Positions 34,616 through 43,659 of a DNA stretch of 64,000 nt are shown one piece after another. Within the stretch, counting starts at the first letter, position 1, and each line of letters opens with the position of its first letter. The notes beneath the pieces were generated by a model. It made no database searches. It was not told the origin of the DNA and saw only the letters and a program-made list of their open reading frames with translations. Source of the stretch: Bradyrhizobium sp. CB82 (GTDB lineage Bacteria > Pseudomonadota > Alphaproteobacteria > Rhizobiales > Xanthobacteraceae); NCBI RefSeq assembly GCF_029714405.1, contig NZ_CP121650.1, positions 4,593,001 through 4,657,000 on the forward strand, read 5' to 3'. Position numbers and translations under genes: made by a program.

Positions 34616-37163
34616 GCCGGGTTTCCCGAACCAGATTGCGCAGCGCTATATAGGCGTCCTCGAACGTGTCACGCAGCGCCTTGGCGAGCCGATCGGAGCC
34701 GTCACCGCCCGAGCTCGCCGCTCGCTCGATCGCTTCGGCTTGCGCCCTGAGGGCGCCGAAGCCGAGCGAGGCCGAGGAACCGGCGAGCCGGTGCGCCAGG
34801 AATCGCACCGTCTCGCCATCGCCGCGCCGAACCGCGTCGACGATCTCGCCGATCGTCTGCCTGCCCGCGGTGCGGAATTGGCGGTACAGGCGATCGAGCG
34901 CAGCAACCCCCAGCAGGGCAGTCTGCTCCGCGATATAGGTGGCATCGGCCGCTTGGTCGGCCGCAAGGCGATCGGAGCGCCCGGCACCATCAGACCGCTC
35001 CGCACGGCCGACCGCCACATGAAGCGCCGCGTCCAAAGCTGCGCGCCGTACCGGCTTGGTGACGACGCCGGCAAAGCCCAGCGCCGCCACGCGAGCATCG
35101 TCGGCGGCCGCCAGATCCGCCGTCAGTGCGACCACCGGCACCGCAGTGCACCCCGTGTCGGGCCGTTGGCGCAGCCGCCGAACCGTTTCGAACCCGTCCA
35201 TTCCCGGCATGTGCAGATCCATGAGGACAAGATCGAAATGCCGCTGGCCAAGCAGTTCCAGCGCCGCATCTCCGCTCGCCGCAACTGTCGCGCTGTGGCC
35301 GAGCTGGGCCAGCAGGCCCGAGGCGACCATCTGGTTGATCGAATCATCGTCGACCACGAGCACTTCCAGGCGCTGCCGCCCGCCCGTTCCCGGTGTGAAC
35401 AGCTCGGGCGCGGCGCCGGGCTCGACCGGCACGGCGACCGTGAAGACGCTGCCCATGCGCGGCGTGCTGGCGACGCCGATCGTGCCGCCCATCAGCTCGA
35501 CGAGGCGACGACACACGGCGAGGCCAAGTCCGCTGCCACCATAACGGCGGGCAATGCCGTCATCCGCCTGGGTGAACTCGTCGAAGATCCGGTCAAGCGC
35601 CTCCGCCGGCATGCCGATCCCTGTATCCTCGACGCGGAAATAGAGGATCGATCCTTCGACGGCCGCACCCAGCGTGATCCGCCCGGCCTCGGTAAACTTC
35701 ACGGCGTTGCTGAGCAGGTTGACCAGCACCTGACGCAGCCGGCGCGGATCCGCGCGCACTGCATATGGCAGCGGGCCCGCCAGGTCGAGTTCCAGACCGA
35801 TCCCCTTGGCAGCAGCGCGCGGGCGCATGAGTTCGATGGTCGCTTCGAGCAGTTCCGCCAGCTCGAGATCGACCGGGACGGGCCGGTCGATCTCGGCGTC
35901 GAGCCGGGCATAGTCGATGATCGTATCGAGCAGCCCGGTCAGGCTCTCGGCCGAATCCCGTGCGATCGCAACCTGCCGCCGCTGCACCGGGTCGAGCTCG
36001 CCGCTCTCCACCAGTTGGAGCATGCCCAGCACGCCATTCATCGGCGTGCGGATCTCATGGCTGACCATGGCAAGGAAGCGGCTTTTCGCCTGATCGGCCC
36101 GCTCCGCCGCCTCCTTGGCCCGGCGCAGCGCCTCTGCCGCCTCGTGCCGCGCCGAGATGTCGATCCAGGCACCCAGCATGCAAGGGCGGCCGTCGAGCTC
36201 CAGCAGGCGCCCCGATGCCGAGAGCCGCAGCGGCGAGCCGTCCTGGCGATGCGCCGCGAACTCGACATCGTTGATCCTGCCCGCCGCCGAGAGCTGCTCG
36301 ACGATCCGGTGCCGCTCCTGCGGATCGTCGTAGAAGTCGAGCACGTTCAAAGGCCCGTGCCTTTCGGGGTCCAGGCCGAGCATTTCCGGCACCGCGCGAT
36401 TGGAGCGCAGCATCTCGCCGGTCACCGCATCCGCAAGGCTCATCGGCACCGGAGCAACCTCGAAGATCTTGCTCAGACTCTGCTCGCGCGAGGCCAGCTC
36501 GGCGGCCAGCCGGGCTCGCTCCGCCATCTCGACAGAGAGCTGCGCATTGGCCGCCTCGACTTCCATAAGCCGCGCATACTCGAACCGGCGCAATCGTTCC
36601 AGCTGGAGAATGAGGGCGACGCCGGCGAGCGCCGTGAAGAGCATCGCCGGCACGATGGTGCCGAGCCTGACGCCTGGCACGACCGCGGCCCAGCCGGCGA
36701 TCGTCAACACGGCACCCCCGAGCGAAATGATCAGGCGCGGGCGGATCCGCAGCGGCACGAAGACCAGCATGCCGAGCAGAAGCGTCTGGAGCGCCAGCAT
36801 GGTACTGACGAAATCCGGCGGCCGCGTCATCGCGCCGGCTACCGCCGGCACTTGCACGAGCCCGGCCCAGGACACCATGGCGCGGTCGAAACGGCAGGGC
36901 CGGATCGGCCGCCGGATGCGCCAGAGGATCGCGCCCGCCAGCGCGGTCGGCACCACGCGTGTCAGGAGCAGTGCATAGGTCGTGCTCTGCCAGCCGAGCA
37001 AGGCCACGTCGTTCACGCCGAACAGCAGTGTGACCGCGCCGCCGATCAGCAGCACCGGCCGGGATATGCCGACAGTGTCGGGCATGGCCCAGAGCCGGTA
37101 GGCGTGTTCGGTCGCCCGCTCGGCGAATTCAGGCAGGCAGCGCCCCAGGCGAAGATCAGTCAC
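34566..37163 (-). CDS. Hybrid sensor histidine kinase
   Basis: An 865-residue sensor kinase with a full phosphorelay. Order: six hydrophobic helices (about residues 35-190), a coiled linker, a PAS domain (from FEVAPVPMSLADAVTG to GAWIDISARHE), HisKA with the phospho-His in MVSHEIRTPMNG, HATPase with N, G1 and G2 boxes (LLSNAVKF, DTGIGM, GGSGLGL), a receiver (Asp in DLVLMDLHMPGMDG) and a C-terminal HPt domain with His in FLAHRLAGSSASLGFG. GTG 37163 is chosen; a GTG at 37262 lacks a clear ribosome site. It converges on the response regulator gene and overlaps it by 50 bases. Signal unknown. Confidence 0.92.
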   Translation of the reverse strand: MTDLRLGRCLPEFAERATEHAYRLWAMPDTVGISRPVLLIGGAVTLLFGVNDVALLGWQSTTYALLLTRVVPTALAGAILWRIRRPIRPCRFDRAMVSWAGLVQVPAVAGAMTRPPDFVSTMLALQTLLLGMLVFVPLRIRPRLIISLGGAVLTIAGWAAVVPGVRLGTIVPAMLFTALAGVALILQLERLRRFEYARLMEVEAANAQLSVEMAERARLAAELASREQSLSKIFEVAPVPMSLADAVTGEMLRSNRAVPEMLGLDPERHGPLNVLDFYDDPQERHRIVEQLSAAGRINDVEFAAHRQDGSPLRLSASGRLLELDGRPCMLGAWIDISARHEAAEALRRAKEAAERADQAKSRFLAMVSHEIRTPMNGVLGMLQLVESGELDPVQRRQVAIARDSAESLTGLLDTIIDYARLDAEIDRPVPVDLELAELLEATIELMRPRAAAKGIGLELDLAGPLPYAVRADPRRLRQVLVNLLSNAVKFTEAGRITLGAAVEGSILYFRVEDTGIGMPAEALDRIFDEFTQADDGIARRYGGSGLGLAVCRRLVELMGGTIGVASTPRMGSVFTVAVPVEPGAAPELFTPGTGGRQRLEVLVVDDDSINQMVASGLLAQLGHSATVAASGDAALELLGQRHFDLVLMDLHMPGMDGFETVRRLRQRPDTGCTAVPVVALTADLAAADDARVAALGFAGVVTKPVRRAALDAALHVAVGRAERSDGAGRSDRLAADQAADATYIAEQTALLGVAALDRLYRQFRTAGRQTIGEIVDAVRRGDGETVRFLAHRLAGSSASLGFGALRAQAEAIERAASSGGDGSDRLAKALRDTFEDAYIALRNLVRETRLTRQSRPANRDDSPRP

Positions 37164-37306
37164 GGGCGTGCTCTCATTCGGCAGTAATTTCGCGGCCAGG
37201 ATGGCATATCGAGCGGTCGTGGGCGAGGCAGGGCAGCGCGAGCGCACCCTGGGTCGGCACACCTATAGATTGGCCATCGGCCGCGGCCTCGTTGCTTGAG
37301 CGCCAT

Positions 37307-37324
37307 TGTCAACGGTCATTGACA
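37307..37324. promoter_or_regulatory. Palindromic operator upstream of hybrid kinase
   Basis: TGTCAAC-N4-ATTGACA, the same length and half-site spacing as the site at 33855-33872 with one arm base changed. It lies about 145 bases upstream of the chosen kinase start. The shared site suggests that the regulator controls both ends of its own two-component system. Confidence 0.6.
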
Positions 37325-37544
37325 TTCACCCGCGCATAAATTGATCCGAACGCACGCCATGATAACCAGCGCTCGCGTTCCCGCTGCTTGTGAGACGCAA
37401 ATGTTGGTGCGATCTCCGCCAATCAGGGAACCGCGGGCGATGACGGCGTTCCGCTGTTTTAACTGACGGGTCAACGACTGCAACAAGTCGCGATCTCGCC
37501 AGGCTGGTGGCCTCGTCATTCCGTGCTCGGCATGCACGAGGAGG
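37325..37544. other. Gap between kinase promoter and 416-residue gene
   Basis: About 220 bases. A 73-codon minus-strand ORF (37316-37537, GTG start) covers most of it but has no clear ribosome site or recognisable sequence, so I do not call it. No terminator hairpin with a T-tract is visible after the 416-residue gene. Confidence 0.4.
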
Positions 37545-38795
37545 CTAGTTGGGGCCGCGCTGTGTCACCGCGCGATCGAATGCGCGAGCGAGCGTGGTGG
37601 CGGCATTCGTGCCGACCGGGGGCACCTGGTCGAGCGTCTTCTTGAGCTCGGAGGCTTCCAGTGCGAAAAGTTTATCCGGGTCCTCGGGCGCATTCTTCAC
37701 CCCTGCGAGCAGGCGCCGCCGAACGCCTCCCAAAACCTCTGCCACGGCCGACGCGCCGCGCGGCGTCTCCTTGAGTCCGACCAGCAGCGGCCCGCGCGCG
37801 CCCCGATGCGCGTCCGTTGGCGTCATTCGTTCCTTGAGCTTGTCGAAACTGGTTTCGTAGGCACCAACAGCGACGATGCGATCGTTCTCGGCTAATTCGG
37901 GCGAGGTGATCACATCCGCCCGGAGGTTCAGCATTTGCTCCTCGGCCTTCTCAAAATCCCGTCTCATGGTGCTGAGTGCGACATCTCGCCAACGCTGATG
38001 GAAGCCGAGCTGCGTCAGCGGGTTGATGGAGTCGGGCCCGTCCGGGAGAAGTGTGGCGGTGTGCTCGATCGCGAGGAGGCAGTAGTCCACTCCCGACATG
38101 CGCCGGCCATCCAGAAGAAGTCTGTTGTCCGTCACGGTGAGGCGGCTCGCGGTGGCGTCGTCCAGCGTGGACCCCGCGATCAGGAGGTAACCGCTTTGAT
38201 CGAGCGTGTTCCCATCGGCATACGAGAACAGCGGTGTGACAATGTTCAGCCCGAACAGGCCGGCGATACGGTCGTAGACCTTTTCCGCCACTTTCAGCCC
38301 TTCGGTTGCGCCCGGTGCTAGGCCGGTCTGCGAAGTCAAGTCGGCGGCGAGTTGCAAAACCTGTTGGGCGATGTCGTGGAAGGGTAGGCGAAACAGTCCC
38401 ACGAAGAGGGACAGGTTGTCCTGCTTCATCGGAGCCCGCCTGACGGCATAAATGTTCTTGAATTCGATGTAGCCCGGGGTGGCGCCGGCGGCCCTGAGCT
38501 GGGCAGCGATCTCGTCGTTGCTCAGGATCGTGGGGCGGCGCTGGCGCTCACTGCCGAAGCTGAATTCCGTGAGCACGACTCCGAGCGGAAGAAACGAATT
38601 GAAGAATTTTCCGCCCTCGCGCAGGTTCATCTCGACCATGCGCACGCCGAAATAACTCGCCTCGGGGACGAATGTCTTGTCCGTCGCAATCGCGTTGCTG
38701 CCGCTGGCAGATCGCACGTAGCCGACGAACGGGCGTTCCAGCTCGCGGCTGGCCCAGTGATCGACCACGGTACTTAGTGTGGCCCAGAGCGTCAT
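37545..38795 (-). CDS. Unknown 416-residue protein in CHAT operon
   Basis: A 416-residue soluble protein that I do not recognise. There is no signal peptide or membrane helix. It has a well-formed globular composition, with segments such as MVEMNLREGGKFFNSFLP, VGLFRLPFHDIAQQVLQL and a helical region near the end (DPDKLFALEASELKKTLDQ). The ATG is preceded by GGGGGGAG and lies 18 bases after the CHAT gene stop, so it is the third gene of that operon. By position it could be the substrate, chaperone or effector of the CHAT protease (inference). Confidence 0.8.
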   Translation of the reverse strand: MTLWATLSTVVDHWASRELERPFVGYVRSASGSNAIATDKTFVPEASYFGVRMVEMNLREGGKFFNSFLPLGVVLTEFSFGSERQRRPTILSNDEIAAQLRAAGATPGYIEFKNIYAVRRAPMKQDNLSLFVGLFRLPFHDIAQQVLQLAADLTSQTGLAPGATEGLKVAEKVYDRIAGLFGLNIVTPLFSYADGNTLDQSGYLLIAGSTLDDATASRLTVTDNRLLLDGRRMSGVDYCLLAIEHTATLLPDGPDSINPLTQLGFHQRWRDVALSTMRRDFEKAEEQMLNLRADVITSPELAENDRIVAVGAYETSFDKLKERMTPTDAHRGARGPLLVGLKETPRGASAVAEVLGGVRRRLLAGVKNAPEDPDKLFALEASELKKTLDQVPPVGTNAATTLARAFDRAVTQRGPN

Positions 38796-38813
38796 GTAGA
38801 CTCCCCCCGTGAA

Positions 38814-40073
38814 TTAAGACCTCATCGCCCAGTCCGTCGACTGGGCGAGCAAAATGGGAGAGATCCAGATCGGGCTCTCCTCCTCGTAGCTGAGCCCTTC
38901 CCACGAGGCGCGGCAAGCTTTCCGGAAAGCCAGACAAACGGATTGGGTAGCGCATAGCTCGTCGTAGAAAGCTCTCGCGAAGTCAGGTGCGCGCTCATCC
39001 TCGACATTCCAGCGGAACCCCAGAGCATAGGGAATCCCATTCATGACCAATTGCTGCACGCTGCCCTTGGAGATACCGCGGCACGCCGAGAGATAGACGA
39101 CCTGGTGGCCGAAAGGCCCTGATGCGCGGCCATTTTGTCCAGCTTTAGTCCCATGGCTTCGTCTGGCGCTTGCCCGGGTAGGACGAGGGTTGCGCTTCTC
39201 TGGCCATCGCTCCATGCATGGCCGGCGTAGTGAAGGATCGTCGGTTGCACTTCATTGATCTGGGAAAGCAAGTGAGCCGCCGCCTTGCCCGGCGGCGCAT
39301 CCGACAAGTCGACCTCTCTGACGTCGAAATGGCCGGCCTCTCGCAGAGCGCGCAGGTATTGAAGCTCGATGTCAATGTTGCCCAGCTTGTCGAACACCTT
39401 TCCGTCGTACGTCACCCGTTCATATGCCTTTTCGCGGTGCTCTCCGATTTGCGAGCGAACGAACATGAGGGTGGCGCCCCGTGGGATACGTGTGACAGCG
39501 GCTGTCGCCCTCAGCCGAATTGCAGGCGGTATACGCCGGACAATCGGGGCGTGGAGCAGCACGAAAGGTCCGTTTTCCTCGGTCCGGAGGTAACGGACGC
39601 TTGCTTCGAACGGTGCGGGATAGAAGTCCGCATCATTGATCACGAATCGAAATGACAGGCCCTCGAGCCCGCCGGCTGCCTTCTCGATCTGCGAGAACAG
39701 GTGCTCACCAGCGGCCTTGACCACGAAGCTCTTGAACAGCCGCGTCCCGACTCCACGTGACTTGTCCAGCCAGCTCCTGGGCAAGCTTGTGCCGATCCAG
39801 CGCACAGGGCTCGCGGGCCCGCACGACCTCGAAGACACTCCGCGCGCCGAGGGTCGAGCGGCTATCCCGCCGCGCGCGCGGGTCCGTCGGCAACTCGGCG
39901 TCAAGGACGAGCAGCCCCGGCTCGCCGGCGGTGATCCATTCGCTTGTCTGGTCCGCGGTCTTCAATGTCTTGGCATGCACGTCATCCGGCGCAATGCCTG
40001 CCGCGTGCAGATGCCTGCGCAGCGTCTCGAACATGCCCTGTTCAGCGGTTGCTATGGCAATCTTGGCGGCCAT
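38814..40073 (-). pseudogene. Receiver-like/CHAT protease gene, two frameshifts
   Basis: Three segments form one protein of about 420 residues. Segment 1, from ATG 40073, looks like a receiver-type domain (MAAKIAIATAEQ, beta-3 LLVLDAELP). After the GGG at 39807-39809 one base too many shifts the frame; dropping it joins RAREP to VRWIGTSLPRSWLDK. Segment 2 carries the CHAT start and the catalytic His (TILHYAGHAW). A one-base deletion near 39105 then separates segment 3, with the catalytic Cys (VVYLSACRGISKG). Both catalytic residues survive in the repaired protein. The gene overlaps the kinase gene end by 22 bases. Confidence 0.72.
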
Positions 40074-42663
40074 GGCGCGGTCTCCTCGGCGCACAGCGGC
40101 AACCTGATCTCAAATCCCGTGCCGTGTTGTTCGGTCAACGTGCCACCGTGCTGCGCGATGGACATCTCAATCGCCTCAACCGCGACGCTGGCCATTTCCC
40201 GAGCCCGGATCTGACTGCGCTCGATGGGATCTACAACCTGGGTTTCGAGGACCTGAATGGCAAGCTCAGGCAGGTGCATGCGTATCAGCAGGTGACGCGG
40301 CGGACTCTCCGCGATTTCGACCGTCAGCTTGTCGGTCGGGGTCACGCGCAGCATGAGCAGGGAGCCCAGCGCCGAGCGGAACGCAAAGCTCAGCCGCTCG
40401 GGCCAACCCTTGACGAGTGCTCGTGCGGTCGGGTCGATCTTGTCGATGATGGCGACTGCCTCCCGATCTTCCTGCGGCAGATTATCGATCTCGCGCTCGA
40501 GGCCCTGCAGCGCGTCGAACTCGATCGGCGCATCCCGTGGTATCTTCTGTACCGTCAGACGTTCGGATAACCGTTCGAACGTGAGGTCGGCCTTCAGGAG
40601 GTGGTTCGCAGCCTGATCAAGCAGACTCGCGCAGTCCTGCATCTGTTCGGGTTCGCGCAAGAGGTTCTTGGCACCCCGTAGCAGGCCGTCGGCCATCAGC
40701 AGGGGAGCCCGAGTCTGGCGGGCGACGGCGGTGACCGTCTCTTCCAGATATTGCAAGTCGCTCTCCCGACTTTGGTCGGCGAGGCTGGTGAAGAGCCAGA
40801 GATGATGGCCATAGTCGTCAAAGAGCGGATCGCGGTTTGCAAGCGTCGCCACCTCGACACGTGGCTCTGCTCCTGTGAGAAGACGGATGCGGATGCGATG
40901 CTGGATGCCGGACTGCGCCAATTCCGCGCAATCCTCGTCGCGGGCCCCGAATGAAGCGAGCCGTGTGCCTCGGACCTGCCCGAGCATGGCTTCGGCGGCG
41001 CGGTTCAAACGACGAATCTCGCCGACCCCATCTACGATCACGGCGGCCTGCTCAATCCTGTTCATGAGGCTGTCTTCGATGGTCTGGTGCCAACGGGCAG
41101 CGAAAATCTGCTCGCAATCGGAAGCCAGTCCGCGTGCGGCCTCCAGATCGGGTCCAAGGAACGCATTGAACTCGGATGATTCAAGGTCGAGGACCATCTC
41201 GATCTTGCCGTTCACGAACAGCGGCACCGTCATCGCCGACCTTTGATCGGGCGCAGTGCGAATGAAGCCGTAGTTTCGCTCGCGATCAGTGACGTCAGGG
41301 ACGACCAGGATCGACTGCTTGGCCAGGCAATGGCCAAGCATGCCTGCGGATAGGCTTTGCGTGTATTCTTCCCGGCTGCCGGCCTCCCTGACCAGGAGGT
41401 CCCGGTCGTTCTCGCAATGCTCTGCGAACAACACAAAGCACGAACGAGCGCGGTCGACCCGGAATACGCCGACATATTCCCAGCCAAAGCAATGCATGGT
41501 CCCCTTGGCCAGGAGTTCCGCGATTGCGCGGGTGCTGACGGCCTTGTTCAGGTCGTCCCTGAGCTGTCGCTGGGCGAGGGCGCGGGAGCGTTCCATGGCC
41601 GCGTCCGCGGCCTGCAAGACCTCCTCGACGCCGAGGTTATGCAAGGTTCGCAGGTCGGCTGCAGTGAACTTGTGGGTGCGGCTGAGCAAGCACAATGCGC
41701 TCCGGAAGCGACCGCCGGCCTCTCGGATGGGCAGCACGATCATTCTGTCGAGCCCATCACGAAGGATGGCCTTGCTGACCGGATTGTCCATCTCGTCCGG
41801 GTTCAGCCGCTCGACGAACAAGTGCAGATCATTGTCCCAAGTCCGGCCTTGTTTGAGCCAGTCGATCACGCCGGGCGACACGCGAAACCAGCGCGTGGTC
41901 CACTCCCACTGGGGCTGGGGCACGATGGCGAGCGCCCGCCAATGATCGCATGCCTCGTTGTAGATTCCGAACGTGGCCATCTCGAATGGTATGACCTTGC
42001 GGATCGCGCCAAGCGTCGCCTCGATGATTTCCTGCGGATCCTCATGGTCAACGAGGATGGTCTTCAGTTCTTGGCGGGCGAGATCTTCAGCGAGCGGGGC
42101 AAAGAGCAGCAGGAGTCCGGCGCGGCTATTGGGCCCCTCCAGATAGGGCGCTCCGCTGATTCTGGCGGGGATGGGTTGCCCGTCACGTGTGCGGAATTTG
42201 ACGAAACCAGAGAAACCCGTCTGTGCATCGAGCCATTCCGCTTGTCTTTCGCCAGCATCTTCCCCTTCGAGCTCGAGTGCCTCGGACAGTAGCATCTTCT
42301 TGAGATCGGCTTCCGAGAAGCCGAGAATCTCGGTGGCGCGCTCGTTGGCAAACCGAATCCTGCCGGTCAGGTCAGTGCGAAGGACGCCGTCCTGTCGTCG
42401 AGCGCGTCGTAACGGTCGGACAGCACATTGAGGACAGTGCACTGCGATTGCAGGATCTTGTCGATGGTCGGAGTGTCAAGTCCGTGCTCCAGGGCAAGCA
42501 TCCGGGCCTGTTCGTCGATCAGGGGCTGCAGCGCTCCCTTCAGGCTCGTTCGTCGGCTGCGAAGCGCTCCGATCACGTGTCGCCGTATGCCTTGCTCCGT
42601 ACTCAGGAGATTGCGAGCCCGAACATCCAGGACAGGCGATCGTGTCGAGCTGAACTCAGGCAT
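40052..42663 (-). pseudogene. PAS/GAF sensor pseudokinase, one frameshift
   Basis: A sensor of about 870 residues. A helical N-terminal part from ATG 42663 (GAGG upstream) runs to DRYDALDD; the frame then shifts near 42393 (one missing base; repaired reading LDDQDGVLRTDLTGRI). The rest has a PAS domain, two GAF-like domains, a second PAS-like segment and a kinase-like end. The H-box region reads TAVARQTRAPLLMADGLL, without the phospho-His, and the ATPase-like tail lacks clear N and G boxes, so it would be a pseudokinase. The part downstream of the shift is open from 42442. First gene of the operon with CHAT. Confidence 0.7.
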
Positions 42664-42794
42664 GGCAGCCTCACAACACTCAACGTTACGCGAACGCTTA
42701 CATCGATTTGACCTTAAACAGACTTCAATTGCATTGGCGTCGATGCGATTTTGGCCAGAACGGTTGCGAAGGACCGGTGTCAGCGGCCATAGGC

Positions 42795-42862
42795 CAAGAC
42801 TCAAAGGTCAAGACTCAAAGGTCAAGCCTCAAAGGTCAAGCCTCAAAGGTCAGGCCTCAAAT
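42795..42862. repeat. 14-bp tandem repeat, about five units
   Basis: Units of CAAGACTCAAAGGT (twice), CAAGCCTCAAAGGT (twice) and a diverged fifth (CAGGCCTCAAAT). It lies 132 bases upstream of the pseudokinase ATG, where an upstream regulatory array or a slippage product is possible. A further CAGGCCTCAAA occurs near 42927. Confidence 0.85.
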
Positions 42863-43057
42863 CGCCATGAGCTCGTCCGGCTGCAATCTAGGGGAAATAC
42901 GACCTTCGAATGTTAGTTAGTTCACAGATCAGGCCTCAAACGGAGAAATTTCATGTCCTCGGCCCTTCCGATCTTTTTCGAGCAAGGGTTGAGGAAGCAG
43001 AAGCCCATTGAGCAGCGCTGTCAGATCGGCCAAGCGATCTCGGAGGCAATCAGCCAA

Positions 43058-43416
43058 TCAGCCGCAATTCCAGATCGGTCCGATAGGTGTCCGCGTCCAG
43101 CATGGGCCAAAGCTGCCGTTATTGTAGCGTCCTTCATAAAAGCCGGGCCGGCCGAAATAGTGCCAGTTGCCATCATACCCGTAGTAGCTGGGCACTGGAT
43201 CAATATACCAGGGCCGTCGGTTGCCGCGCGCCATGCGCCGCACTGCGGCTTTCTGGGCGTAAAGCGGAAGACTGTTGCTCGGCGGCTGATGATAGCCGGC
43301 AAGAAGCCGTAGCCGCGCCAGACCGGCGCCGGCCGCTTGTGAGTTGGCGCCGCCGGTGCGGAGGCCGGCAGCAGCGAGAGAACGATGGCAATCGATAGAC
43401 ACAGGAGACGCGACAT
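43058..43416 (-). pseudogene. Small secreted protein, one frameshift
   Basis: A signal peptide (MSRLLCLSIAIVLSLLPASA) and the sequence PAPVWRGYGFLP are in one frame; the rest (GYHQPPSNSLPLYAQK, then SYYGYDGNWHYFGRPGF and the ending GPCWTRTPIGPIWNCG) is in another. One missing base near 43294-43298 explains the break. The repaired product of about 115 residues resembles a Gly/Tyr-rich secreted family that I recall from Bradyrhizobium, with two C-terminal Cys. Function unknown. Confidence 0.7.
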
Positions 43417-43659
43417 CAGCAGACCATCGACAGTCGATAGCGGGGAGGTGCTTCAAATCCGAGCGCAAGCTTCTTCGCAGGCCTGCCGCAAACCTCGCGA
43501 TGGTCGACTATTGCCCCTGATTTGCCCGACGTGTCAACTGTTTTTCCGAAATGCACGGGGCGTCGGGCGGCGCCCCCGGCTCCTTTGCATGGGGTTGTTT
43601 TCGCAATTTTGCTCGGACGGGCCGAACGGGCTGAGCTTTCGCCGTTCGGTTTCTGCTGG

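Noticed and set aside
34605..37187. Plus-strand open frame of 860 codons opposite the hybrid kinase
   Set aside because: Antisense shadow; His- and Arg-rich low-complexity translation, while the kinase has all catalytic boxes.
37316..37537. 73-codon minus-strand ORF after the 416-residue gene
   Set aside because: GTG start without ribosome site, no recognisable sequence, overlaps the palindrome of the kinase promoter.
42795..42862. CRISPR array
   Set aside because: Units are directly adjacent, 14 bases, with no spacers and no cas genes.
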